DNA of 6,125 bases. Origin: Cyanobacteria bacterium M_surface_7_m2_040. GTDB taxonomy: Bacteria; Cyanobacteriota; Cyanobacteriia; PCC-6307; Cyanobiaceae. The stretch lies in contig VGPQ01000090.1 in NCBI GenBank assembly GCA_016882555.1, forward strand, positions 1-6,125, in the 5' to 3' direction. A program made the position numbers and the translations under genes. The stretch's first letter is position 1, and every line of letters starts with the position of its first letter. Shown in pieces: positions 1 through 5,853 of this stretch. The notes below the pieces were generated by a model. That model was not told the DNA's origin, ran no database searches, and saw only the letters and a list, made by a program, of their open reading frames with translations.

Positions 1-356
1 TTGACAAGGAGAAGCGCGAGAAGATCGACCTGAAGAATCAGGCCGAAACCCTCGTGTACCAGGCCGACAAGCAGCTTGGTGAGCTGGGCGACAAGGTGGG
101 CGCCGAAGACAAGGCCAAGGTGGAGGCTTCCTCCGCCAAGCTCAAGGAGGCCATCGGGAAAGAAGACTTCGACACCATGAAGTCCGAGCTCGAGACCCTG
201 CAGCAGGCCCTCTATGCCGCCGGTGCCGCCGTGTACCAGCAGGCCGGTGCGGCCGGTGGTGCCGCCCCAGGCGGCAACGGTGATGGTGCGTCGGCCAATG
301 GCAGCGCCAGCGCCAGCGACGATGTGATCGACGCTGAGTTCACCGAGAGCAAGTGA
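1..356 (+). CDS. dnaK: Chaperone DnaK (Hsp70), C-terminal fragment
   Basis: This is the 3' end of an Hsp70 gene, open at the left edge; the reading frame starts at base 3 and gives 117 residues before the TGA at 354-356. DnaK is an ATP-driven cytosolic chaperone that works with DnaJ and GrpE. The visible part is the charged alpha-helical lid of the substrate-binding domain ([19 protein letters not shown], then [10 protein letters not shown]). A low-complexity Gly/Ala/Ser/Asn linker follows, and then the conserved bacterial Hsp70 tail [12 protein letters not shown]. The ATPase and peptide-binding domains lie outside the window. Cyanobacteria carry several dnaK paralogs. Position beside pstS and the classical DVIDAEF tail fit the essential DnaK2 type, but that paralog assignment is inference. 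The gene converges on pstS with a 4-base gap and no visible terminator between them. Confidence 0.95.
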   Translation, partial: DKEKREKIDLKNQAETLVYQADKQLGELGDKVGAEDKAKVEASSAKLKEAIGKEDFDTMKSELETLQQALYAAGAAVYQQAGAAGGAAPGGNGDGASANGSASASDDVIDAEFTESK

Positions 357-360
357 GTGC

Positions 361-1374
361 TCAGGGAACTTTTTGCTGGGCAGCTCTGCTGCCGACCGTG
401 GCCAGCGCTTTGCGCGTTTTCTGCAGAACCGGTGCCGGCAGGCTGATGTACCCCAGGCCCGGCGCTTCAGCCTGGGCCTGGTCGCTCAGGGCATAGGCAA
501 ATGCCTTCTGCAGGGCCGGCAGCTTGGCACCGTTGCCGCTCTTGTAGAGCAGCACCCAGGTGAAGGAGACGATCGGATAGCCGGTGCCGGGGTTGGGGTC
601 GCTGCCGGTGAGCTCGGGCCCCAGGTTGATGCTGGCCAGAGCCTTGCTGGCATTGCTGTTGTCGGGCAGGGCGAACTGGCCGCTGCGGTTGGCCAGGGCT
701 GCGGCCTGCAGGGCTCCGCGCACGTAGGACGACTCCACGTAGCCGATGGCGCCCCTGGTCTGCAACAGGTTGGCGGCGACGCCCTCGTTGCCCTTGGCAC
801 CCACACCGGTCGGCCAGTTCACCGATTTGCCGACGCCCGGACCCTGGCTCCAGCCGGGGCTGAACGCAGCCAGCGACTTGGTGAAGTTGTAGGTGCTGCC
901 GGAGCCATCGGAGCGGAACACCACCTGAATGGTCTGATCCGCGCAACCCAGCTGCTTGAAGTTGGTGATCTTGCCCAGGAACACCGCGACCAGCTGCGCC
1001 TGGCTCAGCTTCAGCGTGCAGCCCGGCAGGTTGTAGGCCACGGCAATGGCGCCGGCGGTCAGCGGCAGCTGCACCACCCCGCGAGCGATCGCTTTGGCTT
1101 CCTCCGGTTTCAGCGGCGCGTCGCTGGCACCGAAGTCGACCGTGCCGGCCTGGAACTGACGCACGCCGGCGCCTGAACCCACCGACTGGTAGTTGACGCG
1201 CACGCCCTGGCTGGCCAGATCGCTGAACCAGCGATGGTAGATGCCGGCCGGGAAGCTGGCGCCGGCACCCTGCAGCGACGCCGAGGGGCCGCCGCAGGCG
1301 GCCAGAGTGATCACGCTCAGGCTGCCCACAGCCGCCAGCCCAGAGCGATGCAGCCGCTGGCGCTGCTGGCTCAT
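361..1374 (-). CDS. pstS: Phosphate ABC transporter substrate-binding lipoprotein PstS
   Basis: PstS binds phosphate outside the inner membrane and delivers it to the PstCAB importer. From the ATG at 1374 the product has 337 residues. A basic n-region (QRQRLHR) and hydrophobic stretch end in a lipobox LAAC at residues 24-27, so it should be a membrane-anchored lipoprotein. Family motifs follow in order: GAGASFP (36-42), SVGSGAG (64-70), DFGASDAPL (80-88), RSDGSGSTYNF (154-164) and GAIGYVE (208-214). Asp85, Arg154 and the Ser-Gly-Ser loop match the known phosphate contacts of E. coli PstS. Two cysteines of the mature chain besides the lipid-bearing one (119 and 144) could form a disulfide. An upstream in-frame ATG at 1401 would add nine residues before the basic n-region. 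I prefer 1374 because the Pho box at 1423-1441 would place the transcription start near 1400. No clear Shine-Dalgarno precedes either start. No pstCAB genes are in the window. Confidence 0.95.
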   Translation of the reverse strand: MSQQRQRLHRSGLAAVGSLSVITLAACGGPSASLQGAGASFPAGIYHRWFSDLASQGVRVNYQSVGSGAGVRQFQAGTVDFGASDAPLKPEEAKAIARGVVQLPLTAGAIAVAYNLPGCTLKLSQAQLVAVFLGKITNFKQLGCADQTIQVVFRSDGSGSTYNFTKSLAAFSPGWSQGPGVGKSVNWPTGVGAKGNEGVAANLLQTRGAIGYVESSYVRGALQAAALANRSGQFALPDNSNASKALASINLGPELTGSDPNPGTGYPIVSFTWVLLYKSGNGAKLPALQKAFAYALSDQAQAEAPGLGYISLPAPVLQKTRKALATVGSRAAQQKVP

Positions 1375-1422
1375 CGGTGTGCGGGTCGCTGGATGCGCCA
1401 TGGATCGGATGTCGATGCCCGC

Positions 1423-1441
1423 AGGTTAGGAGTCCGTTAAG
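1423..1441 (-). promoter_or_regulatory. Pho box for pstS (two 8-bp repeats, 3-bp spacer)
   Basis: Read on the minus strand, the sequence is CTTAACGG, ACT, CCTAACCT. The cyanobacterial Pho box bound by SphR/PhoB is a set of direct repeats close to CTTAACCT separated by 3 bp. The first copy matches 6 of 8 positions and the second 7 of 8, with the exact 11-bp period. It lies just upstream of pstS, the classic target of phosphate-starvation control. The first repeat overlaps the TAA stop codon of thiO (1437-1439), so the pstS promoter is partly inside the end of the preceding gene. No third repeat and no convincing -10 hexamer could be seen. Confidence 0.72.
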
Positions 1442-2525
1442 GCGCCGACTGCGGCTGCTCCACCTGCGCGGCGATCCATTCGGCCGTGGCGGGCGCCAGC
1501 AGCAGACCGTTGCGGTAATGGCCACTGGCCAGCAGCAGTCCGGGGGCCAGCCGCTCCAACCAGGGTGCCGCGCGCCCCTGCGGTTGCAGGCGCACTCCCT
1601 GCCACTGGCGCAGCCGCTGGGCCTGCCGCAACCAGGCTGGAGCCTGGCCGTTGAGGCTGGCCAGGGCTTCCAGGGCCTGGGGGTCGGCGGTGCTGCCCGG
1701 TTCGCACGTGGCGCCGAGCCATAGCCGCCCATCGGGCCTGGGCACCAGGTTGATGCCCTGCCACACCACGGCGGCCGGGCGTTGCGGCCCACCGCTCCAG
1801 GCCGGCGTTGCGCTGGCGGGTTGCAGTTCCACGGCCTGGCCCAGCACCGCTGCCAGGGGCAGAGTCAGCCCCAGGGTGTGCAGCAGCGGTGCTGTGCTGG
1901 CTCCGGCGCAGATCACGACAGTGCCCGTGGTCAGGCCCTCTCCGTTCGCCAGTTCAACCCGCCAGCTGCCGTCGGCGTTGCGCTGCAGGTTGATCACCGC
2001 TTGGGCGCAGAGCCTGGCCCCCAGGCGCCTGGCGTCGCTGCCCAGGGCCTGCAGCAGCGGCAGCGGGTCGATCTGCCCGTCGGCCGCCGACCACAGGCCC
2101 CCGAGGGCTGGCGGCAGCTCGGGCTGCAGGGCCTTGATGCGGGCGGCATCCCACCACTCCAGCGGCAACCCCAGGGCCTGCCGCTGCTGCACCAGCGCCT
2201 GTTGCCGTTCCAGCTCGATCGGGTCGCTGGCCAGCAACAGCAACCCGCGCCGCAGCTCAAGCGGGTGTCCCTGGGCGCGTAGCTGCTCGACCCACGGCCC
2301 CCAGAGCTCGAGGCTGCGTTGGCGCAGCCGCCAGGCGCGGCCGCTGGCGCGGTGAAACACCTGCGCCATCAGCAGTCCCAGGGCGGCACGGCTGCCGTTG
2401 AGCGGGTTGGCCGGGGTCTCCAGATGCAGATCCGGATCGATCAGGGTGACCTGATGACCCCGCTGTTGCAGGTGCCAGCTGGCGCTGCGGCCGATGATGC
2501 CGCCGCCAATGATGATCAGCTCCAC
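1437..2525 (-). CDS. thiO: Glycine oxidase ThiO (FAD-dependent, DAO family)
   Basis: ThiO oxidises glycine with O2 to iminoglycine and H2O2; the imine feeds thiazole synthesis for thiamine pyrophosphate. The 362-residue product has the typical length. The N-terminus MELIIIGGGIIGRSASWHL is a Rossmann FAD-binding motif (GGGIIG at 7-12), followed by an acidic residue (Asp30) at the end of the second strand. A mid-protein VVICAGAST matches the second FAD-contact region of DAO-family enzymes. The C-terminal block GHYRNGLLLAPATA (335-348) is highly characteristic of ThiO; its Arg338 corresponds to the substrate-carboxylate region. In some cyanobacteria ThiO is fused to ThiG, but here it is stand-alone. 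The start is a GTG at 2523-2525, immediately before the FAD motif, with no strong Shine-Dalgarno. It lies 36 bases after psbQ on the same strand, so co-transcription is likely. A broader D-amino-acid oxidase role is the main alternative. Confidence 0.88.
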   Translation of the reverse strand: MELIIIGGGIIGRSASWHLQQRGHQVTLIDPDLHLETPANPLNGSRAALGLLMAQVFHRASGRAWRLRQRSLELWGPWVEQLRAQGHPLELRRGLLLLASDPIELERQQALVQQRQALGLPLEWWDAARIKALQPELPPALGGLWSAADGQIDPLPLLQALGSDARRLGARLCAQAVINLQRNADGSWRVELANGEGLTTGTVVICAGASTAPLLHTLGLTLPLAAVLGQAVELQPASATPAWSGGPQRPAAVVWQGINLVPRPDGRLWLGATCEPGSTADPQALEALASLNGQAPAWLRQAQRLRQWQGVRLQPQGRAAPWLERLAPGLLLASGHYRNGLLLAPATAEWIAAQVEQPQSAP

Positions 2526-2570
2526 AGGCCTGGGCGGCCTCGGGGGCTGCTCAGCCAGGGATCAGGCCTG
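2525..2570 (-). repeat. Paired CAGGCCTG palindromes spanning the psbQ-thiO junction
   Basis: The self-complementary octamer CAGGCCTG occurs at 2525-2532 and again at 2563-2570. The first overlaps the GTG start of thiO by one base, and the second overlaps the TGA stop of psbQ. Because each copy is a palindrome, the two can pair with each other in the transcript (8 bp plus an adjacent G-U), enclosing about 30 bases. That loop also holds a small GGCT/AGCC hairpin (2545-2556). The fold would hide the thiO start region. Folding is inferred by eye only. Confidence 0.4.
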
Positions 2571-3053
2571 CTTGAGGTCGGCTTGAACCTGCTCGGGCAG
2601 GATCTGGGCGTACAGACCAAAACCGCTGGCCACCTTGATGTAGGCCTTGCGCAGCTTGTCGCCGTCCTGCTGAACGGCGGCTTCATCGAGCTGGGCGAGG
2701 GCGGTCTTGAGGTTGTCGGCGCGCTCGGTGGCTTCAGCGCGATCGGCGGGCAGCAGATGCTGGTTGATGTAGAGCATCTCGCGGCTCACCTCCTGCATCG
2801 GCCCGTGGATCAGGTTGCGGGTAAACGTCCAGTCCTTCTGATTGACCAGCGTCGCCAGTTCAGGCAGGCGGTCGCGGGCAGCCAGGAAGCCTTCGGCCTG
2901 ACGCTCGATGATGGCGATGTCGTCAGCGCTCAGGGTGGGCGCTTTGGCCTTGCCGTCTCCACAGGCGGTGAGGCCGAAGCAGAGAACGGTTCCGACCAGC
3001 AGCAGGGCCAGGCGGCGCAGGAGCTGCGGCACGGTGGTGGTGAAGGCTGTCAT
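2562..3053 (-). CDS. psbQ: Photosystem II lipoprotein PsbQ (CyanoQ)
   Basis: CyanoQ is a lumenal extrinsic protein of photosystem II that stabilises the oxygen-evolving side. From the ATG at 3053 the product has 163 residues. A signal peptide with a double Arg (QLLRR) and the hydrophobic run LALLLVGTVLCFGLTAC ends in a lipobox LTAC (28-31), so the mature chain should be lipid-anchored at Cys31 and about 133 residues long. The rest is all-helical in appearance, as expected for the PsbQ four-helix bundle. It carries the family-like segments WTFTRNLIHGP (75-85), DNLKTALAQLDEAA, and LRKAYIKVASGFGLYAQILP near the end. Longer in-frame starts at 3068 and 3131 would put non-signal sequence before the signal peptide, so 3053 is preferred; none has a clear Shine-Dalgarno. 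It heads the leftward psbQ-thiO group and is divergent from purU. Confidence 0.88.
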   Translation of the reverse strand: MTAFTTTVPQLLRRLALLLVGTVLCFGLTACGDGKAKAPTLSADDIAIIERQAEGFLAARDRLPELATLVNQKDWTFTRNLIHGPMQEVSREMLYINQHLLPADRAEATERADNLKTALAQLDEAAVQQDGDKLRKAYIKVASGFGLYAQILPEQVQADLKQA

Positions 3054-3067
3054 GGATGGCACTGGCA

Positions 3068-3083
3068 TCACGCGTGGGCGTGA
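3068..3083 (-). promoter_or_regulatory. Perfect inverted repeat before psbQ, operator-like
   Basis: TCACGC, four bases, then GCGTGA form a perfect 6-bp inverted repeat of 16 bases ending 14 bases before the psbQ ATG. Its edge touches the candidate -10 hexamer (3083-3088), which is where a repressor would bind. In RNA it could equally be a small 5' UTR hairpin. It does not match the NtcA site pattern (GTA-N8-TAC). The binding factor is unknown. Confidence 0.4.
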
Positions 3084-3213
3084 CTGTATCGGCGGCCCCT
3101 GGCTTTGCGGCCGGTCTGTAGCCGCTTGCAATCAGTGCTGCCCCCGCCGGCATGATTCAGGCGCCCGTTGCAGCGGGTCATTGATGAGGCCAGGGTGGCG
3201 GCCCAGGGGCTAC

Positions 3214-3233
3214 GCCTGCATCTGCCTGCATCT
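3214..3233 (+). repeat. Tandem 10-bp repeat upstream of purU
   Basis: Two perfect copies of GCCTGCATCT lie head to tail at 3214-3223 and 3224-3233, ending five bases before the purU ribosome binding site. The 10-bp period is about one helical turn, which is compatible with either a protein-binding array or simple slippage. Confidence 0.6.
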
Positions 3234-3238
3234 GATGT

Positions 3239-3243
3239 AGGTG
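3239..3243 (+). promoter_or_regulatory. Ribosome binding site deciding the purU start
   Basis: AGGTG is complementary to the 16S anti-Shine-Dalgarno. It sits 6 bases before the ATG at 3250 but only 3 before the ATG at 3247, and it overlaps the GTG at 3241, so 3250 is the best start. Confidence 0.55.
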
Positions 3244-3249
3244 TGGATG

Positions 3250-4125
3250 ATGACCTCGCCCACCGCAATCCTGCAACTGATCTGTCCAGACCGTCCAGGT
3301 CTGGTCAGCGAGCTTTCGGGCTGGGTGGCCGCCAATGGCGGCAACATCCGCCACGCCGACCATCACACCGATGCCGGTGCGGGGCTGTTTCTCAGCCGCA
3401 TCGAGTGGGGCCTGGAGGGATTCGGTCTGCCGCGGAGTGCCATCGGCCCGGCGGTGGCGTCCCTGGCCGATCGCCTCGGTGGGGAGAGTCAGGTGCACTT
3501 CACCGATGAGCTGCCGCGGGTGGCCATCTTCGTGAGCAAGCAGGCGCACTGCCTGGTGGATCTGTTGTGGCGCACCCGGGCTGGGGAGCTGCCGATGCAG
3601 GTGCCGCTGGTGCTCTCCAACCACCGCGATCTGCAGGCCGAGGCCGAGGGCTTTGGTGCCCGTTTCGAGCATCTCCCCATCGAAGCGGCCCACAAGCTTG
3701 CCGTTGAGCAGCAGCAGCTGGCACTGCTGGCCGAGCACCGCATCGAGCTGGTGGTTCTCGCCAAGTACATGCAGGTGCTCAGCGGCGAGTTTCTGGCGCA
3801 GTTTCAGAGCGGCGGGCCCCAGGACCACCGGGTGATCAACATTCACCACTCCTTTCTGCCGGCCTTCAAGGGCGCCCAGCCGTACCACCGGGCCTGGGAC
3901 CGGGGGGTGAAGCTGATCGGGGCCACGGCCCACTACGTGACCGAGGATCTTGACGATGGGCCGATCATCGAGCAGAGCACGATGCATGTGAGCCACCGCG
4001 ATGAGATCGACGACCTGATTCGCAAGGGCCGCGATTGCGAGCGCTTGGCCCTGGCGCGGGCCCTGCGGTTGCATTTGCGCCGAGAGGTGATGGTGTACCG
4101 GGGTCGTACCGCTGTCTTTGCTTGA
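3250..4125 (+). CDS. purU: Formyltetrahydrofolate deformylase PurU
   Basis: PurU hydrolyses 10-formyltetrahydrofolate to tetrahydrofolate and formate in the cytosol. It balances one-carbon pools and can supply formate for formate-dependent purine synthesis by PurT. The 291-residue product is close to the usual 280-290. Residues about 5-85 form an ACT regulatory domain (LQLICPDRPGLVSELSGWV, with DHHTD in its second half). In E. coli this domain senses glycine and methionine. From about 90 onward it is a formyltransferase-fold domain: VAIFVSKQAHCLVDLL, then VLAKYMQVLS, then INIHHSFLPAFKGAQPYHRA, and GATAHYVTEDLDDGPIIEQ. The expected catalytic Asn197-His199-Asp235 set is intact (NxH motif, and Asp in DLDDG). 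The start at 3250 is chosen from the AGGTG site; ATG 3247 or GTG 3241 would add one or three residues. It is divergent from psbQ and convergent with the radical SAM gene. Confidence 0.95.
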   Translation: MTSPTAILQLICPDRPGLVSELSGWVAANGGNIRHADHHTDAGAGLFLSRIEWGLEGFGLPRSAIGPAVASLADRLGGESQVHFTDELPRVAIFVSKQAHCLVDLLWRTRAGELPMQVPLVLSNHRDLQAEAEGFGARFEHLPIEAAHKLAVEQQQLALLAEHRIELVVLAKYMQVLSGEFLAQFQSGGPQDHRVINIHHSFLPAFKGAQPYHRAWDRGVKLIGATAHYVTEDLDDGPIIEQSTMHVSHRDEIDDLIRKGRDCERLALARALRLHLRREVMVYRGRTAVFA

Positions 4126-4142
4126 GCTTGCGCTAAATCGTT

Positions 4143-4165
4143 GCCCTGCGCTCCCGCAGTCAGGC
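4143..4165. terminator. Possible bidirectional hairpin between convergent genes
   Basis: In the 42-base gap between the purU and radical SAM stop codons, CTGCG (4146-4150) pairs with CGCAG (4155-4159) over a 4-base loop. The stem can be extended by GCC/GGC (4143-4145 with 4163-4165) across a 3-base bulge. There is no T-tract on either strand, so it is not a canonical intrinsic terminator. The position between convergent genes is the main support. Confidence 0.3.
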
Positions 4166-4167
4166 CA

Positions 4168-5814
4168 TCAAGGCGGCCCGGCCTGTGCCGCGGTTTCAAG
4201 GAGTGCTTCAGCCCTGTGGTTGGCCAGCGTGCCAACGGGCAGGGGGCCCTGCAGATGGGTCCAGGGCAGCACCCGTTCGCCGCTCCAGGTGGCGTGGACG
4301 ATGTCCACCCAGGGGGGGGGTGGCTGGGAGTCCCACGGGCGGGACACCTGCGCCGGCAGGGCCGGGCCCTCGCCCTTGAGCACGGCCTTGTAGGCCCTTT
4401 TCCAGCCTCCCAGGCTGTCGTGCTGGCCGCGGGCGGCGGCGATCACCGGTGCCAGACGCCGATCACTGCGGGAGATCAGGGCCTGGATGACGCTCCAGCC
4501 ATAGCTTTCGGGCCGCAGCTCAATCCCTTTGGGTTTGAGCCGCTTGGCCAGCAGCTTCAGACGTTGTTCGGCTTCGGGGCGCACCCCTTCCCATTGGAAC
4601 GGGGTGTGGGCCTTGGGCACGAAGGTGCTCACCCCCAGACTCAGGCGCAGCCCTGGGGTGGCCTTCTTGAGGGCCAGCATCAGGGCTGCGGTGGCCTCCA
4701 CATCGGCCTCCTCTTCCGTGGGGAGGCCCACCATGCCGTAGAGCTTGAGCCCGCTCAGGCCGCCTTCCTTGGCGTAGCGGGCGGCCGCAAAGATCTCGTC
4801 GGTGTCCAGCTTCTTGTTGACCACCCGGCGCAGGCGCTCGCTGCCGCTTTCGATCGCGATCGTGAGCGACTTGCTGCCGCGTTTGGCCAGGATGCGACCC
4901 AGTTCAGGTGTCACTGTGGCGGCCCGCACCGAGCTCACGCTCACGCGGGTGCCCTCGAAGCGGTCCTGATCCAGCCAGGCCAGCAGGTCGGCAAACTGGG
5001 GGTGCTGGGTGACCGAGGCCCCCAGCAGCCCCAGACGCTGGGTGGCGCCCAGGCCTTTTTCGACCGCCGGAATCAAACCGTCATCGAGGCTCGGGGTGCG
5101 AAACGGCAGCGTCAGGTAACTCGCCAGGCAGAAGCGGCACAGCTCGGGGCAGCTGCGCACCACCTCCACCATGTGGATGCCGGGCCAGGCCGCCTCGGGG
5201 GTGATCACCGTGGAGTGGCTGAGGGTGTTGCCGCGCCAGGTCTGCTTGGTGATGGCGAGGGGGATTCCCAGGCCGCCCGCGTCTGAGTCTTGAACGCTCT
5301 GTTGAGAGCTGCCGTCGATCGGCTCCACCGCCAGCAGCAGGCCTTCGTTGTCGTAGCGGGGCACATACAACGACGGCACGTAGACCCCTTCCACCTGGGC
5401 CAGCTGCCGCAGCCGCTGCTCTCGCGGGGCGCCGCGGCAGGCCTGCAGCGCGTCGATGAACGCCGGCAGCAGCAACTCGCCGTCGCCCAGCAGCACCGCA
5501 TCGAAAAACGGCGCCAGCGGCTCGGGGTTGGCGGTGAGCACCGGTCCGCCGCCAAACACGATCGGTTCATCGTCGCCCCGCTCGGCCGCCCAGATGGGGA
5601 TGCGCTGTTGCTCCAGCAGATCGAGCAGCACCGGTCCGTCGAGCTCCCAGCTCAGCGACAGGCCGAACAGGTCGAGGTCGCGGTGGGGCGCATCACCCTG
5701 GTCGGTGAACAGGCGCCGCACGTCGACATCGGCGCGCTGGGCCAGGGAGGCCCACACCACCTGGTAGCCCAGGCTGGTGATGCCGACGCTGTAGCTGCTG
5801 GGGAAGGCCAGCAC
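4168..5814 (-). CDS. B12-binding-like radical SAM protein, function unknown
   Basis: Counting from the GTG at 5814 the product has 548 residues. The N-terminal third resembles the cobalamin-binding-like fold seen in TIGR03960-type and related radical SAM proteins (FPSSYSVGITSLGYQ at 4-18; FGGGPVLTANPEPLAPFFD at 87-105; LLGDGE at 108-113). The cobalamin-ligating DxHxxG motif is not visible. The radical SAM core carries CPELCRFC (222-229), the CxxxCxxC site for the 4Fe-4S cluster that cleaves S-adenosylmethionine. It continues with IAIESGSERLRR (319-330), GLKLYGMVGLPTEEE (355-369) and STFVPKAHTPFQWEG (396-410), all typical of this family. The substrate is unknown. No -10/Shine-Dalgarno supports GTG 5814, and the conserved-looking sequence continues upstream in frame, so the true start is probably near 5856 (see separate entry). 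It lies downstream of the PIN-domain gene on the same strand. A 9-base C run (minus strand) encodes part of a Pro run at 498-501. Confidence 0.85.
   Translation of the reverse strand: MLAFPSSYSVGITSLGYQVVWASLAQRADVDVRRLFTDQGDAPHRDLDLFGLSLSWELDGPVLLDLLEQQRIPIWAAERGDDEPIVFGGGPVLTANPEPLAPFFDAVLLGDGELLLPAFIDALQACRGAPREQRLRQLAQVEGVYVPSLYVPRYDNEGLLLAVEPIDGSSQQSVQDSDAGGLGIPLAITKQTWRGNTLSHSTVITPEAAWPGIHMVEVVRSCPELCRFCLASYLTLPFRTPSLDDGLIPAVEKGLGATQRLGLLGASVTQHPQFADLLAWLDQDRFEGTRVSVSSVRAATVTPELGRILAKRGSKSLTIAIESGSERLRRVVNKKLDTDEIFAAARYAKEGGLSGLKLYGMVGLPTEEEADVEATAALMLALKKATPGLRLSLGVSTFVPKAHTPFQWEGVRPEAEQRLKLLAKRLKPKGIELRPESYGWSVIQALISRSDRRLAPVIAAARGQHDSLGGWKRAYKAVLKGEGPALPAQVSRPWDSQPPPPWVDIVHATWSGERVLPWTHLQGPLPVGTLANHRAEALLETAAQAGPP
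4312..4320 (-). repeat. G9/C9 homopolymer inside the radical SAM gene
   Basis: Nine consecutive G on the plus strand encode three Pro codons (residues 499-501) in the minus-strand gene. Runs of this length are prone to replication slippage and to sequencing error. A one-base change would alter the last 47 residues while leaving the catalytic core intact. The frame as given is open through to the stop, which argues that the count here is right. Confidence 0.85.
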
Positions 5815-5853
5815 CGCCCGCAGCGCCCCGGCTTCGGGCTGCGCGGGTGTGAA

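Larger units (their letters stand above)
3054..3249. promoter_or_regulatory. Divergent promoter region psbQ / purU
   Basis: This 196-base stretch between two divergent starts must hold both promoters. For psbQ (minus) a TACAGT hexamer at 3083-3088 fits TAnnnT, but no good -35 element lies upstream of it. For purU (plus) a TTGCAA at 3126-3131 and CATGAT at 3151-3156 match the consensus hexamers at 4 of 6 positions each, though their 19-base spacing is long. The region also holds an inverted repeat next to psbQ, an imperfect palindrome at 3164-3177 and a tandem repeat next to purU. No open reading frame or riboswitch that I recognise is present. Confidence 0.5.

Noticed and set aside
379..393. 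Hairpin GGCAGC-TCT-GCTGCC near the end of pstS as a terminator
   Set aside because: The stem is perfect, but the only T run (370-374) lies before it on the plus strand and becomes an A run after it on the minus strand, so neither transcript gets a U-tract. It is also inside pstS coding sequence.
1085..1092. GCGATCGC, the HIP1 octamer common in some cyanobacteria
   Set aside because: Only one perfect copy was noticed, in a GC-rich 6-kb window, which is within what chance would give. It does not show HIP1 enrichment.
373..1176. A 267-residue plus-strand open frame antisense to pstS
   Set aside because: It is antisense to a clear pstS, with Gln/Gly/Ala-rich composition from the complement of GC-rich codons. 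No ribosome site or family motif is visible.
467..1792. A 441-residue minus-strand open frame spanning pstS and thiO
   Set aside because: It overlaps two well-recognised genes in another frame, has Arg/Gln/Pro-rich composition typical of a GC-rich frame shadow, and contains no domain I recognise.
3054..3249. Riboswitch or small RNA in the psbQ/purU intergenic region
   Set aside because: I found no recognisable glycine, tetrahydrofolate or cobalamin riboswitch core and no terminator-like hairpin with a T run. Only short dyads and the tandem repeat are present.
3178..4074. A 298-residue minus-strand open frame antisense to purU
   Set aside because: purU has intact domains and catalytic residues on the plus strand. 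The antisense frame is open only because of codon bias.
4141..5286. A 381-residue plus-strand open frame antisense to the radical SAM gene
   Set aside because: Same reason: the minus strand carries the CxxxCxxC core and conserved blocks, and the antisense product is Gln/Gly/Ala-rich with no recognisable motif.
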